Shown piece by piece: positions 1 through 14,400 of a DNA stretch of 64,000 bases (position 1 is its first letter; each line of letters begins with the position of its first letter). Made by a program: the position numbers and the translations under genes. The stretch is from Caenorhabditis elegans. Its lineage: Eukaryota > Nematoda > Chromadorea > Rhabditida > Rhabditidae. The stretch spans positions 13,578,001 through 13,642,000 of the forward strand of contig NC_003279.8 in NCBI RefSeq assembly GCF_000002985.6. The letters run 5' to 3'. The notes beneath the pieces were generated by a model that was given only the letters and a program-made list of their open reading frames with translations, had not been told where the DNA came from and did not search any database.

Positions 1-3430
<3,430 letters not shown>

Positions 3431-3709
3431 TTTATATGGAAATCCCCAAAAAAAGGAGATTTTGCTAGTCATTTTGCACCGCCTGTAGCCACTTTTTTAG
3501 TTGAAATTTGGTCAGTATTCCCCACCCAGTTCCTCCCACGCACCCGTTTTAACTCATGTACTATATAAAATAGATTGCATTTTTCTTCAAATATTTAATT
3601 TTTAAAATTTTTTTCTGGATTTTTGAGGTTAAAACACCCTAATTATTTTCATTTCCTCAAGTTTTTACTCAAAAATTCAACATTTGCAATTTTCCAGCTT
3701 CTCTCGATA
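3431..3709 (+). promoter_or_regulatory. gpi-1 to ubc-14 intercistronic region with trans-splice acceptor
   Basis: This is a 279-bp gap with none of the intron modules. It ends with the acceptor TTTTCCAG at 3690-3697, 13 bp before the ubc-14 ATG, which is the expected place for spliced-leader addition. The short spacing on one strand is compatible with an operon, but the sequence alone does not show whether SL1 or SL2 is used. Confidence 0.6.
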
Positions 3710-6700
3710 ATGGCTGGTTACGCTTTGAAGCGGTTGATGACAGAGTATAAAGGTAATTATTGATGGTTGAGGCTCAGCGACTACAAACTACACATTTCCT
3801 AGCCTCACCCATTTTTTTCGTAATAAAAACGATATTTTGTGGTTTTACACTAAAAATTTTAGTTTAAAAAAATAAAAAGAAATTTGAATTTTTAATATTT
3901 TTCCCTGAAGAGTTAAATTTTTGACTGATTTTTCAGAATTTCACAGAATTAAATCTTATTTCCAGCCTAATTTTATAAAAAATTCTCAAAATTGGCAGGA
4001 ATGGAATTGGTTGAGGCTCGGAGACTACAAACTACAAAATTCGCTGGGACTCAACCAATTTTTTTGGCAATAAAAATCAATAAAGCTAATGCCACGTGGA
4101 TATTTAAAATGTGATGATTTTAGCTGATCCACAAAATGGTTGGAGCTGATTTTTTTTTTAATTTGCGTTTCTTTTTTTAAAATAGTTTCGAACTTAACAA
4201 CCCCGCGATTTTGAATTAAAAATCCAAATTTTTTGTAGTTTGTAGTCTATGAGCCTCAACCAATTCATTTTCTATTTTGCAGAACTTTTATAATAATAAT
4301 TTATTACGCTCTCTGGGAGACGTGAAACATAACTTTTGCAGATTTTTTCTATAAAAAAATGCTCGAAATTGGCAGAAATGGAATTGGTTGAGGCTCAGAG
4401 ACTACAAACTACAAAATTCACTGAGCCTCAACCAATTTTTTTGGCAAAAAATAATAATAAAGCACTGCCTCGTGGATATTTAAAATTTGAAAAAAAAAAC
4501 TGAGACACAACACACAAATTTTTTTGAACTTAAAAACCCCGCTGTTTCGATAAAAGACCAATTTTTTGTAGTTTGTAGTGTGTGTGTGAGCCTCAACCAA
4601 TTTATTGTCTATTTTTGCAGAACTGACAACCCGTCCACCAGAGGGAATAATCGCCGCTCCAATCGATGAGGACAACTTTTTCGAATGGGAATGTCTCATT
4701 ACGGGACCCGAAGAGACGTGCTTTGCGAATGGCGTATTTCCGGCGAGAATCACTTTTCCGCAGGTCCGACTACAAACTACACTTCCCCCGTTCAGCCTCA
4801 CTCAACCAAAAATTTTAATTTTCTGGAGAAATAGTAAAAGCTGAAAATATTGATTTTCCAATGTAGATTTTTGAAAAATTTTCAAAAAACTTGCAAAATT
4901 AACAGGATTTTTTATAGTTTTAGTGAAAAAAAAAAGACTACAAACTACATAATTTTGGGCCCAAAAACTGAAAATCTCAAATTTCACCTTTTTCATGTGG
5001 ATTTTCGGATGAAAAACTGGAAATGTTCCTTTTTTTTCAACTTTCCAAAAAAAGTGTAATATTTTGTGAAACCTTTTTTAAAAATTTTTTTACTAGTTAA
5101 AAAGTGGCTATTTTAAAGGTGGTGTAGTAGAATTTTTTTTTATTGCTTTATTAGACTCAAAATTGTCTGAAAACACCGAATTTCGTAATGAAACTGCTTG
5201 AAAACTTTTCAGAAAAAAATTATGGCGGCTCAAAAAATGGCCTAAAATTAGTTAAAATTCGAAATTCGACCGACTTGTCAAGCGGCTGGAAACTATTCTT
5301 TTTGAAATCACCATCAAATTTTAAGTCTACACGTTGATCATCTTGCGTTTTAAACTTCATTTAGGTATTTAAAAATCGATGGACGGCGAGCTTTTTAATT
5401 TTTTTGAGTCAAAACTCGCCGTCCATCGACTTTTAAATACCTAAATGAAGTTTAAAACGAAAAATAATCAATTTGTAGACTTAAAATTTGATGGTGATTT
5501 CGAAAAAAAATAGTTTCCAGCCGCTTGACAAGTCGGTCAAATTTCCGATTTTAACTAATTTTAGGCCATTTTTTGAGCCGTCATAACTTTTTTCTGAAGA
5601 GTTTTCAAGAAGTTTCATTACGAAATTCGGTGTTTTCAGACAATTTTGAGTCTAATAAAGCAATAAAAAAATGCGACTGCACCCCCTTTAAAAAGGTAAA
5701 AAAATGCGGCGACTACAAACTACAAACTACAAATCAATCATAATTTTCCAGGATTATCCGCTATCTCCACCGAAAATGCGCTTCACATGCGGTATATTCC
5801 ATCCGAATATCTACGCAGACGGACGTGTTTGTATTTCGATTCTTCATGCACCGGGAGACGATCCGACTGGTTATGAATTGTCGAATGAACGATGGAGTCC
5901 TGTTCAATCGATTGAGAAGATTTTGCTCAGTGTTGTCAGCATGTTGGCTGGTGAGGAAAAATTCAAAAAATTGGAAAAATTTCTGATTTTTAAAAAACTC
6001 TTTTAAACGAGGACTAACGGCTCGAACGATTTTGAACGTATCGACTCAAAATGAGCTCAAATAAACGAATTTCGTAATGAAACTGATCAAAAATTTTTAA
6101 AATTTTTTATGGCGGTTCAAAATTTTGATAAAATTGCACTGATTTTAGCTAAAATCACGAATTTTTCTCTTTTTTTCGTGTCACATCCATCTGAAGTTTG
6201 CTTTTTTTGGAATTATCGTACTTTATTACATATATTGGTATTTTATCTCATTTAATTCCGTCGATTAAAGTACATTTAAAGCCGATAGGTAACCAATTTC
6301 GATGATTTTTGGTTACCTATCGGCTTTAAATGTACTTTAATCGATGAAATTAAATGAGATAAACTACCAATATATGTAATAAAAGACGAAAATTCCAAAA
6401 AAGTCAACTTCGGATGGATGTAACACGGAAAAATGGGAAAAATTCGTGATTTTAACTAAAATCAGTGTAATTTTATCAAAATTTTGAACCGCCATAAAAA
6501 ATTATTGAAAAAATTTTGAGCAGTTTCGTTACGGAATTCGTTTATTTGAGCTCATTTTTTGGGTCTATACGTTCAAAATCGTCCGAACCGTTTGTCCTCC
6601 TTTAAGAAAACGAAAAAGTTTCGTTTTTCGCTTCAAAACAAAAAAAAATAGAACTGAAATTGACTTTTTTTCAAATTTTCTGAATTTCGGAAAACGATAA

Positions 6701-7213
6701 ATTTTCAAATTTTCAAAACTCGATAAACGTAATTTTTAATTTTTAGATTTTTTCAGAGAAAATCAATTTTTTAAAATTTTTCTGAAATTTTAAAATCTAA
6801 AGTTTTTAGATTTTGGTGAAAATTGAATATTTTGCTATTTCAAAATTCGAAAAATGCCCGACTTTAGTGAAAAATTCAGAATTTTTTAATTTTCCTAAAT
6901 TCGACAAACGAAATATTGTGATTTTTCCATTTTTTTCAGAAACAATCGGAAATTCTTTCTGATTTCTCTAAAATCGAATACCAAAACTTTTTGGTTTTGT
7001 TGAAAAATATAAAAAAATTCGAAGTTTCTGAGATTCCGAAAAAAACTCGTTTTTACCACAACATATTGATTTTTTCCTTTTTCAGAACCAAACGACGAAT
7101 CGCCGGCGAACGTGAGCGCGGCAAAGATGTGGCGTGAGGATCGTGCACAATTCGAGAAGATTGCCGATTCATTGGTCAGAAAGACGTTGTGTCTTCCCGC
7201 TTCGGAAGTCTAA
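3710..7213 (+). CDS. ubc-14: Ubiquitin-conjugating enzyme E2, UBE2G2/Ubc7 type
   Basis: This E2 carries activated ubiquitin and, in the UBE2G2/Ubc7 family, serves ER-associated degradation. Four exons (3710-3752, 4621-4763, 5752-5950, 7086-7213) join in phase to 170 residues, close to the family's 165. It begins [15 protein letters not shown]. The HPN motif ([11 protein letters not shown]) is followed by the catalytic Cys at residue 89. The acidic insertion typical of this subfamily ([11 protein letters not shown]) comes directly after it. The C-terminus reads [13 protein letters not shown] and then a short tail to TAA. The start is fixed by homology and by a TTTTCCAG acceptor 13 bp upstream. 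Intron 2 and intron 3 each contain a foldback element of about 0.6 kb. The donor of exon 2 is followed within a few bases by ACTACAAACTACA. A converging gene (vps-28) lies downstream. Confidence 0.94.
5115..5689. mobile_element. 575-bp foldback element in ubc-14 intron 2
   Basis: This is a near-complete palindrome centred near 5,402. The left arm starts AAAGGTGGTGTAGTAG and the right arm is its inverse, ending CACCCCCTTT. The arms match over almost their whole length, for example GCCGTCCATCGA against TCGATGGACGGC beside the centre. There is no ORF. It looks like a non-autonomous DNA transposon (MITE/foldback). A second copy, interrupted by another insertion, lies at 45,786-46,739. Confidence 0.85.
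6003..6605. mobile_element. 603-bp foldback element in ubc-14 intron 3
   Basis: A second large palindrome, centred near 6,303, has long arms such as GGTTACCTATCGGCTTTAAA on the right and its inverse on the left. The ends are related to those of the 5,115 element (TTAAAGGAGGAC against AAAGGTGGTG), so the two may belong to one superfamily. No coding sequence is present. Confidence 0.85.
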
Positions 7214-7274
7214 TTGTATAAATATTGCATAACTTATTGATTTTTCTTACATCTTTTATGTTATATACAATACA

Positions 7275-7280
7275 AATAAA
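7275..7280 (+). terminator. Poly(A) signal AATAAA of ubc-14
   Basis: AATAAA lies 62 bp after the ubc-14 stop codon. It is the first canonical signal downstream of the coding region. Confidence 0.65.
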
Positions 7281-8053
7281 TTAATTCTTAAGCTCATTGA
7301 GTGCCTTATTGAACATATGAACTTATACTTATAACTTATATGAAGAAAAAACCTCACAATTTTGAAACTGCTCTAAAATGGTTCATTTTGAAGTTAGAGG
7401 ACTCTAAATTGATCTATAAACACTAAAAAATTGCCCTTCTTAGAATATAGACATTTCAAACATTTTTAGAAAAATTAATTTATTGCCCAAAATAAAAAAA
7501 GTACAGTCATTAGATGGCTGAAAAATAAAAAGTTGTCTAAATTCATTGAAAATGAGTAATTCATATATGGAGAATTCAGAAAAACTAGGTATATCCCATC
7601 AAAAACTATTGAAAAGTGGCAAAAATAGCAAAAAAGTGGCAAAAAATCACAATTTTGAAACTTCTCTAAAATGGTTATTTTTGAAGTTAGAGGACTCAAA
7701 ATTGATCTCTAAACCTTAAAAAATTGCCCTTTTTCAAATATTGATAGTTTTGTACGTTTTCAGATAAATTATTTTTTTGCCTAAATTAAAAAAAAAAAGA
7801 CAGTCATTAGATGGCTGAAAAATAAAAATGGGCAAAAATAAAAAGTTGTCTAAATTTGTTGAAAACGGGTAATTCATATATGCAGAATTCAGAAAAACTA
7901 GGTATATCCCATCAAAAACTATTAAAGTGGCAAAAAAGTGACAAAAAACTCACAATTTTGAAACTGCTCTAAAATGAGCAATATGATTTTGAATTTCTCA
8001 TTAATAACATTTATTCATTAAAAGAACGAAATGTGAATGAAAAAGAAGCTGCC

Positions 8054-8073
8054 ACTAAGCCTAAGCCTAAGCT
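8054..8073. repeat. Short interstitial telomere-like repeat
   Basis: The sequence around 8054-8073 reads as about three tandem GCCTAA units, the complement of the nematode telomere repeat TTAGGC. It is too short and imperfect to be more than an interstitial remnant or a chance match. Confidence 0.5.
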
Positions 8074-8267
8074 TAGTACGTATTATAACAAGAGCGGCTA
8101 GGTCTAATTTAAAGGTTCTGTTCAATTTTCATATCTTTAACGATTTGAATCCCTGAAAAATGTGGAGAAAAACGGAGACTACAAACTACAAAAATGGGTT
8201 CATTTTTCAGACAAATTCATCGAAAGTGATTTTAAAAAAGCGGCAGATATTTACACAGAAAAATAAA

Positions 8268-10824
8268 TTAATGCTTAAGCTCATTGAGTGCCTTATTGAA
8301 TGCCTGATAGGCAGACTCGACATCGAAGATCATTTGACGAGCATCTTCATCCGAAATCTCATCGGAAGCAGCCATCGAAGACAGACGATCATGCCATTTT
8401 TTGACTTTTGTAGTTACAATTGCATCAATTGGGACACGACTAGTTGTATTAATTGCATTATAAAGATCATCAAGTCCTGGGTACAAATCATCAACGGCAC
8501 GGGTATTGAGACGGAGAGCATCGAGGAATGTGATGAATTGCTGGAAAAATTAGGAGATTATAGTTTGTAGTTTGTAGTTTGTAGTCTAGTTTTTCGGAGC
8601 GAAATTTAAAAAAAAACTTTTTTTTACAGTTTGAAAAAAAAAACGTTTTCACTGAAAAATTTGTAAAAAACGCTCAAACTACAAACTATACACATCCAAA
8701 ATTAGTTTTGTACTTTGCCACGTGGATTCTTGATGAGGCTACATGGCTACAAACTACAAAAACTGTTTTTTTTTTCAGTTTAAACATCAGAGATTTACAA
8801 TTTTGACATGGTTGATGAGAGCTGCTTTTGTAGTTTGTAGCCTCAACCAACTATTGAAGCCCGAGAATCCACGTGGCAGCAGCCGCTTTTACACTACAAA
8901 GCCAATTATTTTTGTAGTTTGTAGTTTGTAGCCTCAGCCAACTCGATTCTAAATACATTCTATTGAATCCAAAAAAAAAAGGTTTTTTTGTAGTTTGTAG
9001 CCGTTTGGTCCACGTGGCAAAAAAAATATTTTCGGATGCCCGATATAGTTTGTAGTTTGTAGTTTGAGCTGTTCCTTCGGATTTCTCAAGAAAAAACGAA
9101 AATTTTTCCAAAAATTTTAGATTTTGAATTCGGAATTTTCATTGCTCAATACAAAAAAATTAGTCCAAAACCAAGAATTCTAGCCAAAATTTGTGAAAGA
9201 TTCTCCTCGGGGAGTACACGAGAGCAGCGTAAATCGACACAAGAGACGGGGAATTTTTTTTTAAATTTAAATTATGTTTTCCTGGTAATCGAAAAAGAAA
9301 AAATCGGAAATTTTTGAAAAAATTTAAATTTTCAATAATTTCAACATTTTTTTCTGAAATAACATTGAAAACATTTTTGGTTGAGGCTCATAAAAATTTG
9401 TAGTTTGTAGTCGCTGAGCCTCAACCAAGTCCAAATCGATAATTTTCGTGTAGTTTGTATTCAATTTTCAATTTTTAATCGGAAACTTTCGTTTTTTCCA
9501 AAAATTTTCAAATTTAGAACAATAATTGCAAAATTTCTCTCCGGATATTCGCCTTTTTTTTCCAAAAATCACTGAAAATTCTTGGTTGAGGCTCAAAAAA
9601 TTTTGTAGTTTGTAGTCACTGGGCCTCAACCAAGTGTAGTTTGTGTGTATTAACCTCGACTATCGACGCAATATGTTTCAGAACATTTCCCTGATCATCT
9701 TTCACAGTAATCGGTCGTCCTTCTCGAATTCTTTCAATTGCAGCCGGACAATGAAGTCGATACTTTTTCGCGAAATCTTCAATACTCGTTGCTCCGTGCA
9801 CTAGACGCATTGTTACTTTGTATTGATCGATTAGTTTGAAGCATTCTGATTTATATTCATCAGCTGATACGTGATCACGGCTGAACATCTTTTCCAAGTG
9901 CTCCAGAGCGTTGAGAACTGCAAAAAAATACATTTTTAATAGGTTTTTGAACAGAAATTAAGTTTTTTTTTGCTAATTTTCACAATTTTTTTTCCGAAAT
10001 TCGTTTTTAAATCGATTTACAACAGTTTTCCGATAAAAATAGCATTCGAACGGAAAAATTCACTTATAAACTCGAAATTTATATTTTGGTGAGGCGCTCT
10101 GCGCGGTTTGTAGTTTGTAGTCTCTGAGCCTCACTCAAACAATTTTTCGTGAATAATGGGGGTTTATAACCGAATTTTCAAGTGTTTTTCGTGAAAAATT
10201 GTTCGAAAACGTAATTTTATTCGAATTTTCACGACTTTTTCTGAAAAAAAACATTTTTTTGGTATCTTCCAATCAAAAAAATCTATTTTCAGAGCGAAAG
10301 TATAGAAATTAAACAGATTTTTCATTAAAATTAAAATTAAAAACTTTAAATACGAGTTTGTAGTGTATTTTTCCGATGAAAACTACATTATGAAAGAAAA
10401 TTTCGCTTTTTTCAAGCGAAAACTCGAAATTTATACTTTGGTGAGGCTCAGCTCGGTTTGTAGTTTGTAGTGTGAGCCTCAACCATTTTTATTGGCGATT
10501 TTAGAGAAGTAATATCGATTTTTGCGTGTTTTTTCGGCTAAAATGGTGATTTTTTCACTATCTCCAGATAAAATCTCGAAAAATCTCGAAAAAAAAGCCA
10601 AATTATTGAGTTTTAGCGGAAATTTTTCGAAAAATCGATAGTTTCTCAAGAAAATCTATGGAAATACGCCATTTTAACGCGATTTTCTTATAGAAATTTT
10701 ATATTTCAGCAATATCATGCAACAAACCTGCAAAAAGCTCGGACAAATTCTCCATTTGCTCGCGTTCCGAGTGATTTTCGAACAAACGCACTTCTCGCAT
10801 CAAATTCGCGTTTTGTGACGACAT
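8268..10824 (-). CDS. vps-28: ESCRT-I subunit VPS28
   Basis: This is a component of ESCRT-I, which sorts ubiquitinated cargo into multivesicular endosomes. Three exons on the minus strand (10824-10728, 9917-9655, 8540-8268) join in phase to 210 residues, the usual VPS28 length. The N-terminal part reads REVRLFENHSEREQMENL and then FAVLNALEHLEKMF (the region that packs in the ESCRT-I core). The C-terminal four-helix domain runs from about residue 121 (QFITFLDALRL) to the end (ALNELKH). Upstream of the ATG is a TTTTCAG acceptor, so the transcript is probably trans-spliced. The exon 2 donor is followed by ACAAACTACA. Introns carry GAGGCT / TTTGTAGTTTGTAGT modules. It lies downstream of eipr-1 in the same direction. 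Confidence 0.95.
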
Positions 10825-11420
10825 TTTCCTACTGAAAATTGAGAAAATTAATTAAATTATTCATAAAATACAAAGAAACAGCGGAATTTTCGAGGGAAAA
10901 TGAAGAAAATCAATAAAAATTGCGAAAAATGTCGGCGAAAAAGTGTTTAGCAAAAAAAAATAGTGCAAGTGCGCTCCGCTGGACTCATGGTTTCTTTTGG
11001 CGGAGATTTGAATAAGGAATTTCAGCGATTTAAAATAACGCATTTTAGAGCTTTATAGAGCAAAAAAACAGGGTTAAAGCAATAAAAATCCATTTTTAAA
11101 CTTCAAAATCATTAAAATATATTATTTTATACATACAAAAACCATTATTTCAACTGAAAACCGCCTGCGACTGAAAATAAAGCAAATATATTTTATAGTG
11201 ATAAGAAAAATGATAAGCTATTACGAAATTGTAGTTATGAGTCATTTTTTCCACCGAAAGAACAGAAAAAGCGGGTTTAGCTGAGAAAATAGGAAAAAAT
11301 CAATAAAAATTTGGACAATTTTAGGAGAAAATAGCGAAAACCCGTAGAATCCCATGGAATAATGCAATAAATATAACTTTTTACATGAAAAATTAATAGA
11401 AATTGCAGAATATCAATAAA
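10825..11420 (-). promoter_or_regulatory. eipr-1 to vps-28 intergenic region
   Basis: About 600 bp without a gene and without any of the intron modules. It is A/T-rich with short A and T tracts. The only clear signal is the acceptor CAATTTTCAG just upstream of the vps-28 ATG on the minus strand. Confidence 0.6.
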
Positions 11421-14400
11421 TTAAAGCTGCATTAGAGCGTATTTGTGTTTTCGTGACACATTTGAGACAATCATTCGTCCATCGTACGATAATGAGGCAA
11501 ATGTCCACGGATCGGCTGAAGACCAAGCGCAGGCGTATCTGAAATAGTGAAAATTGGTGGGGAAAATCATTTTTAGCCATGAAAATCAAGGAAAAAGCAG
11601 AAAAACTGCTTGGTTGAGGCTTAAAGACTACAAACTACACCAATTCACAGCCTCAACCAATTTTGGTGAGGCTGAGGATTTCGTGTAGTTTGTAGTCGCT
11701 TAGCCTCAACCAAACGGGTTTTCCTGGTTTTTTAAGTGAAAATTGTAAAAATGTATGGAAATAAAACTAATTTTTTTTGTCGCGGAAATGCTCGATTTTA
11801 GACCATTTTCGTTGGATATTTCTGCGCAGAAATAGCAAAAATCGGTTGAAAATCGATTTTTGTTCCCGAAATGTTAATTTTTTGAAAGAAAAACTCAAAT
11901 TTTCAATGATTTACGGTGATTTCTCAAATTTTTAATAAATTTTAATTTTATATTTTTTAATCGAAAAAACGCCCAAAAACTGAAAATTGGTTGAGGCTCA
12001 TAGTTTTGTGTAGTTTGTAGTGTGTGAGCCTCAACGAAACAGTTTTTCACATTTTTTGTGAGTTTTTAGGGAACAAAATTGGATTTTCTGGAAGTGAATT
12101 CAAATTTCAAAAAATCTATTCAAAAATTCAACGTTTTTTCCCAAAAATTGCCAAATTGCAGTTTTTGGTTGAGTCTGAAAAATTGTGTAGTTTGTAGTCT
12201 CTTAGCCTCAACCAAGCTACAAATTCACTTTTTAGGAATTTTTGAATGTAAAAATTGTTGATTTTTCCGGAAAAAAAAAGAAAATGTCTAAAAAACCCTA
12301 AATTTCAACATTCAAAGCTCAAAAAATGTCAAAAAATCGGTTGAGGCTGAGAATTTAGTGTAGTTTGTAGTCTCTGAGCCTCACCAATTCTAAAATTTGA
12401 CTTTTTGAAGGTAAAAACGGCTAAATTTTCAGGAATTAAAAGCGAATTCAACTTTTTTTTTGAAATTTTTTTTTTCAAAAAAAGTGTTTTAGAATTTCGT
12501 GTAGTTTGTAGTGTATAACACATATTCTCATGTGCGCACAAAACAAGAAAAAAACCGTTCTGGCTACAAACTACAGTATTCCACAGCCTCAACCAATTTT
12601 AGTGAGGCTGAGAATTTCGTATAGTTTGTAGTCTCCTAGCCTCAACCAAGCAATTTTTCTGGGTTTTTCCTATTTTTTAAGTTTTTAAGTGAATTTTATG
12701 AAAATAAAACTAATTTTCAATTTTCTGAAAGAAAAACTTAGACTTTCAATGAATACCGCAATAACCGAACATTGGTTGAGGCTCACAATTTTGTGTAGTT
12801 TGTAGTGTGTGAGCCTCAACGAAACAGTTTTTCACATTTTTCGCAAGTTTTTAGGGAACAAAATTGGATTTTTCGGAAATAAACTTTTTTTCTCCAAAAT
12901 TTGTCCAATTGCAATTTTCAAAAAGTCGCCAAAAATTGGTTGAGGCTAAAAAATCGTGTAGGTTGTAGTCTCTTAGCCTCAACCAGGCTACAAATTCACT
13001 TTTTAGGAATTTTTGAATGTAAAAATTGTTGATTTTTCCAGAAAAAAAAGAAAATGTCTAAAAAACCCTAAATTTCAACATTCAAAGCTCAAAAAATGTC
13101 AAAAAATCGGTTGAGGCTGAGAATTTAGTGTAGTTTGTAGTCTCTGAGCCTCACCAATTCTAAAATTTGACTTTTTGAAGGTAAAAACGGCTAAATTTTC
13201 AGGAATTAAAAGCGAATTCAACTTTTTTTTTGAAATTTTTTTTTTCAAAAAAAGTGTTTTAGAATTTCGTGTAGTTTGTAGTGTATAACACATATTCTCA
13301 TGTGCGCACAAAACAAGAAAAAAACCGTTCTGGCTACAAACTACAGTATTCCACAGCCTCAACCAATTTTAGTGAGGCTGAGAATTTCGTATAGTTTGTA
13401 GTCTCCTAGCCTCAACCAAGCAATTTTTCTGGGTTTTTCCTATTTTTTAAGTTTTTAAGTGAATTTTATGAAAATAAAACTAATTTTCAATTTTCTGAAA
13501 GAAAAACTTAGACTTTCAATGAATACCGCAATAACCGAACATTGGTTGAGGCTCACAATTTTGTGTAGTTTGTAGTGTGTGAGCCTCAACGAAACAGTTT
13601 TTCACATTTTTCGCAAGTTTTTAGGGAACAAAATTGGATTTTTCGGAAATAAACTTTTTTTCTCCAAAATTTGTCCAATTGCAATTTTCAAAAAGTCGCC
13701 AAAAATTGGTTGAGGCTAAAAAATCGTGTAGGTTGTAGTCTCTTAGCCTCAACCAGGCTACAAATTCACTTTTTAGGAATTTTTGAATGTAAAAATTGTT
13801 GATTTTTCCAGAAAAAAAAGAAAATGTCTAAAAAACCCTAAATTTCAACATTCAAAGCTCAAAAAATGTCAAAAAATCGGTTGAGGCTGAGAATTTAGTG
13901 TAGTTTGTAGTCTCCTAGCCTCAACCAAGCAATTTTTCTGGTTTTTTCTCCATTTTTCACTTTTTTAAAAGGATTTTTTGTAGGTAAAAATGGTTTTTTA
14001 TTTTCAGGGAATAAATGCGATTTTTGTGTAGTTTGTAGTGTGTATAACACGTACACACTATCCTCATGCTCATCAATTCGTTCCAATTGTCCATCTTGTA
14101 GTTTTTCCACTAAATCATCATCTTCTTCCTCTTCCTCATCATCTCGAAATTCAATCTGCTGTTCACTACTAACACTTTGAGCACATGAAAGTACTACAGA
14201 AGCGTCTGAACCGCCCGTCAGCAATAATTGATCGTGTACCGGATGAAATCGTACACTCCAAACCCAGTGAGCATGGGGATGTAGTGACGTCAGAGCTGAT
14301 GACGTGGAACGTGTATCCCAAATTCTGACGTAACCATCGTCCCCGCATGTTGCGATTCTGTAAAGAAAATTTTCGTTTTTTTTTTTTTTGAAATTGTGTA

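Larger units (their letters stand above)
7214..8267. repeat. Convergent 3' region between ubc-14 and vps-28
   Basis: No gene is seen. An AATAAA poly(A) signal for ubc-14 lies at 7275-7280. Immediately after it, 7281-7308 repeats the end of the vps-28 coding sequence (8268-8302) with one mismatch. Two tandem copies of a unit of about 300 bp follow (about 7,345-7,640 and 7,645-7,960, with a third partial start at about 7,945). A short run of degenerate GCCTAA telomere-type repeats lies at 8054-8073. One ACTACAAACTACAAA core at about 8,179 lies downstream of the vps-28 stop. Confidence 0.75.

Noticed and set aside
9170..9260. Possible extra exon around CCTCGGGGAGTACACGAGAG
   Set aside because: Slightly GC-rich patch in a vps-28 intron, with no open frame joining in phase and no homology; vps-28 is complete without it.
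12329..13362. Two identical 87-codon ORFs on the minus strand
   Set aside because: Identical only because the intron segment is duplicated in tandem; they contain module translation (RLQTT) and no family signal.
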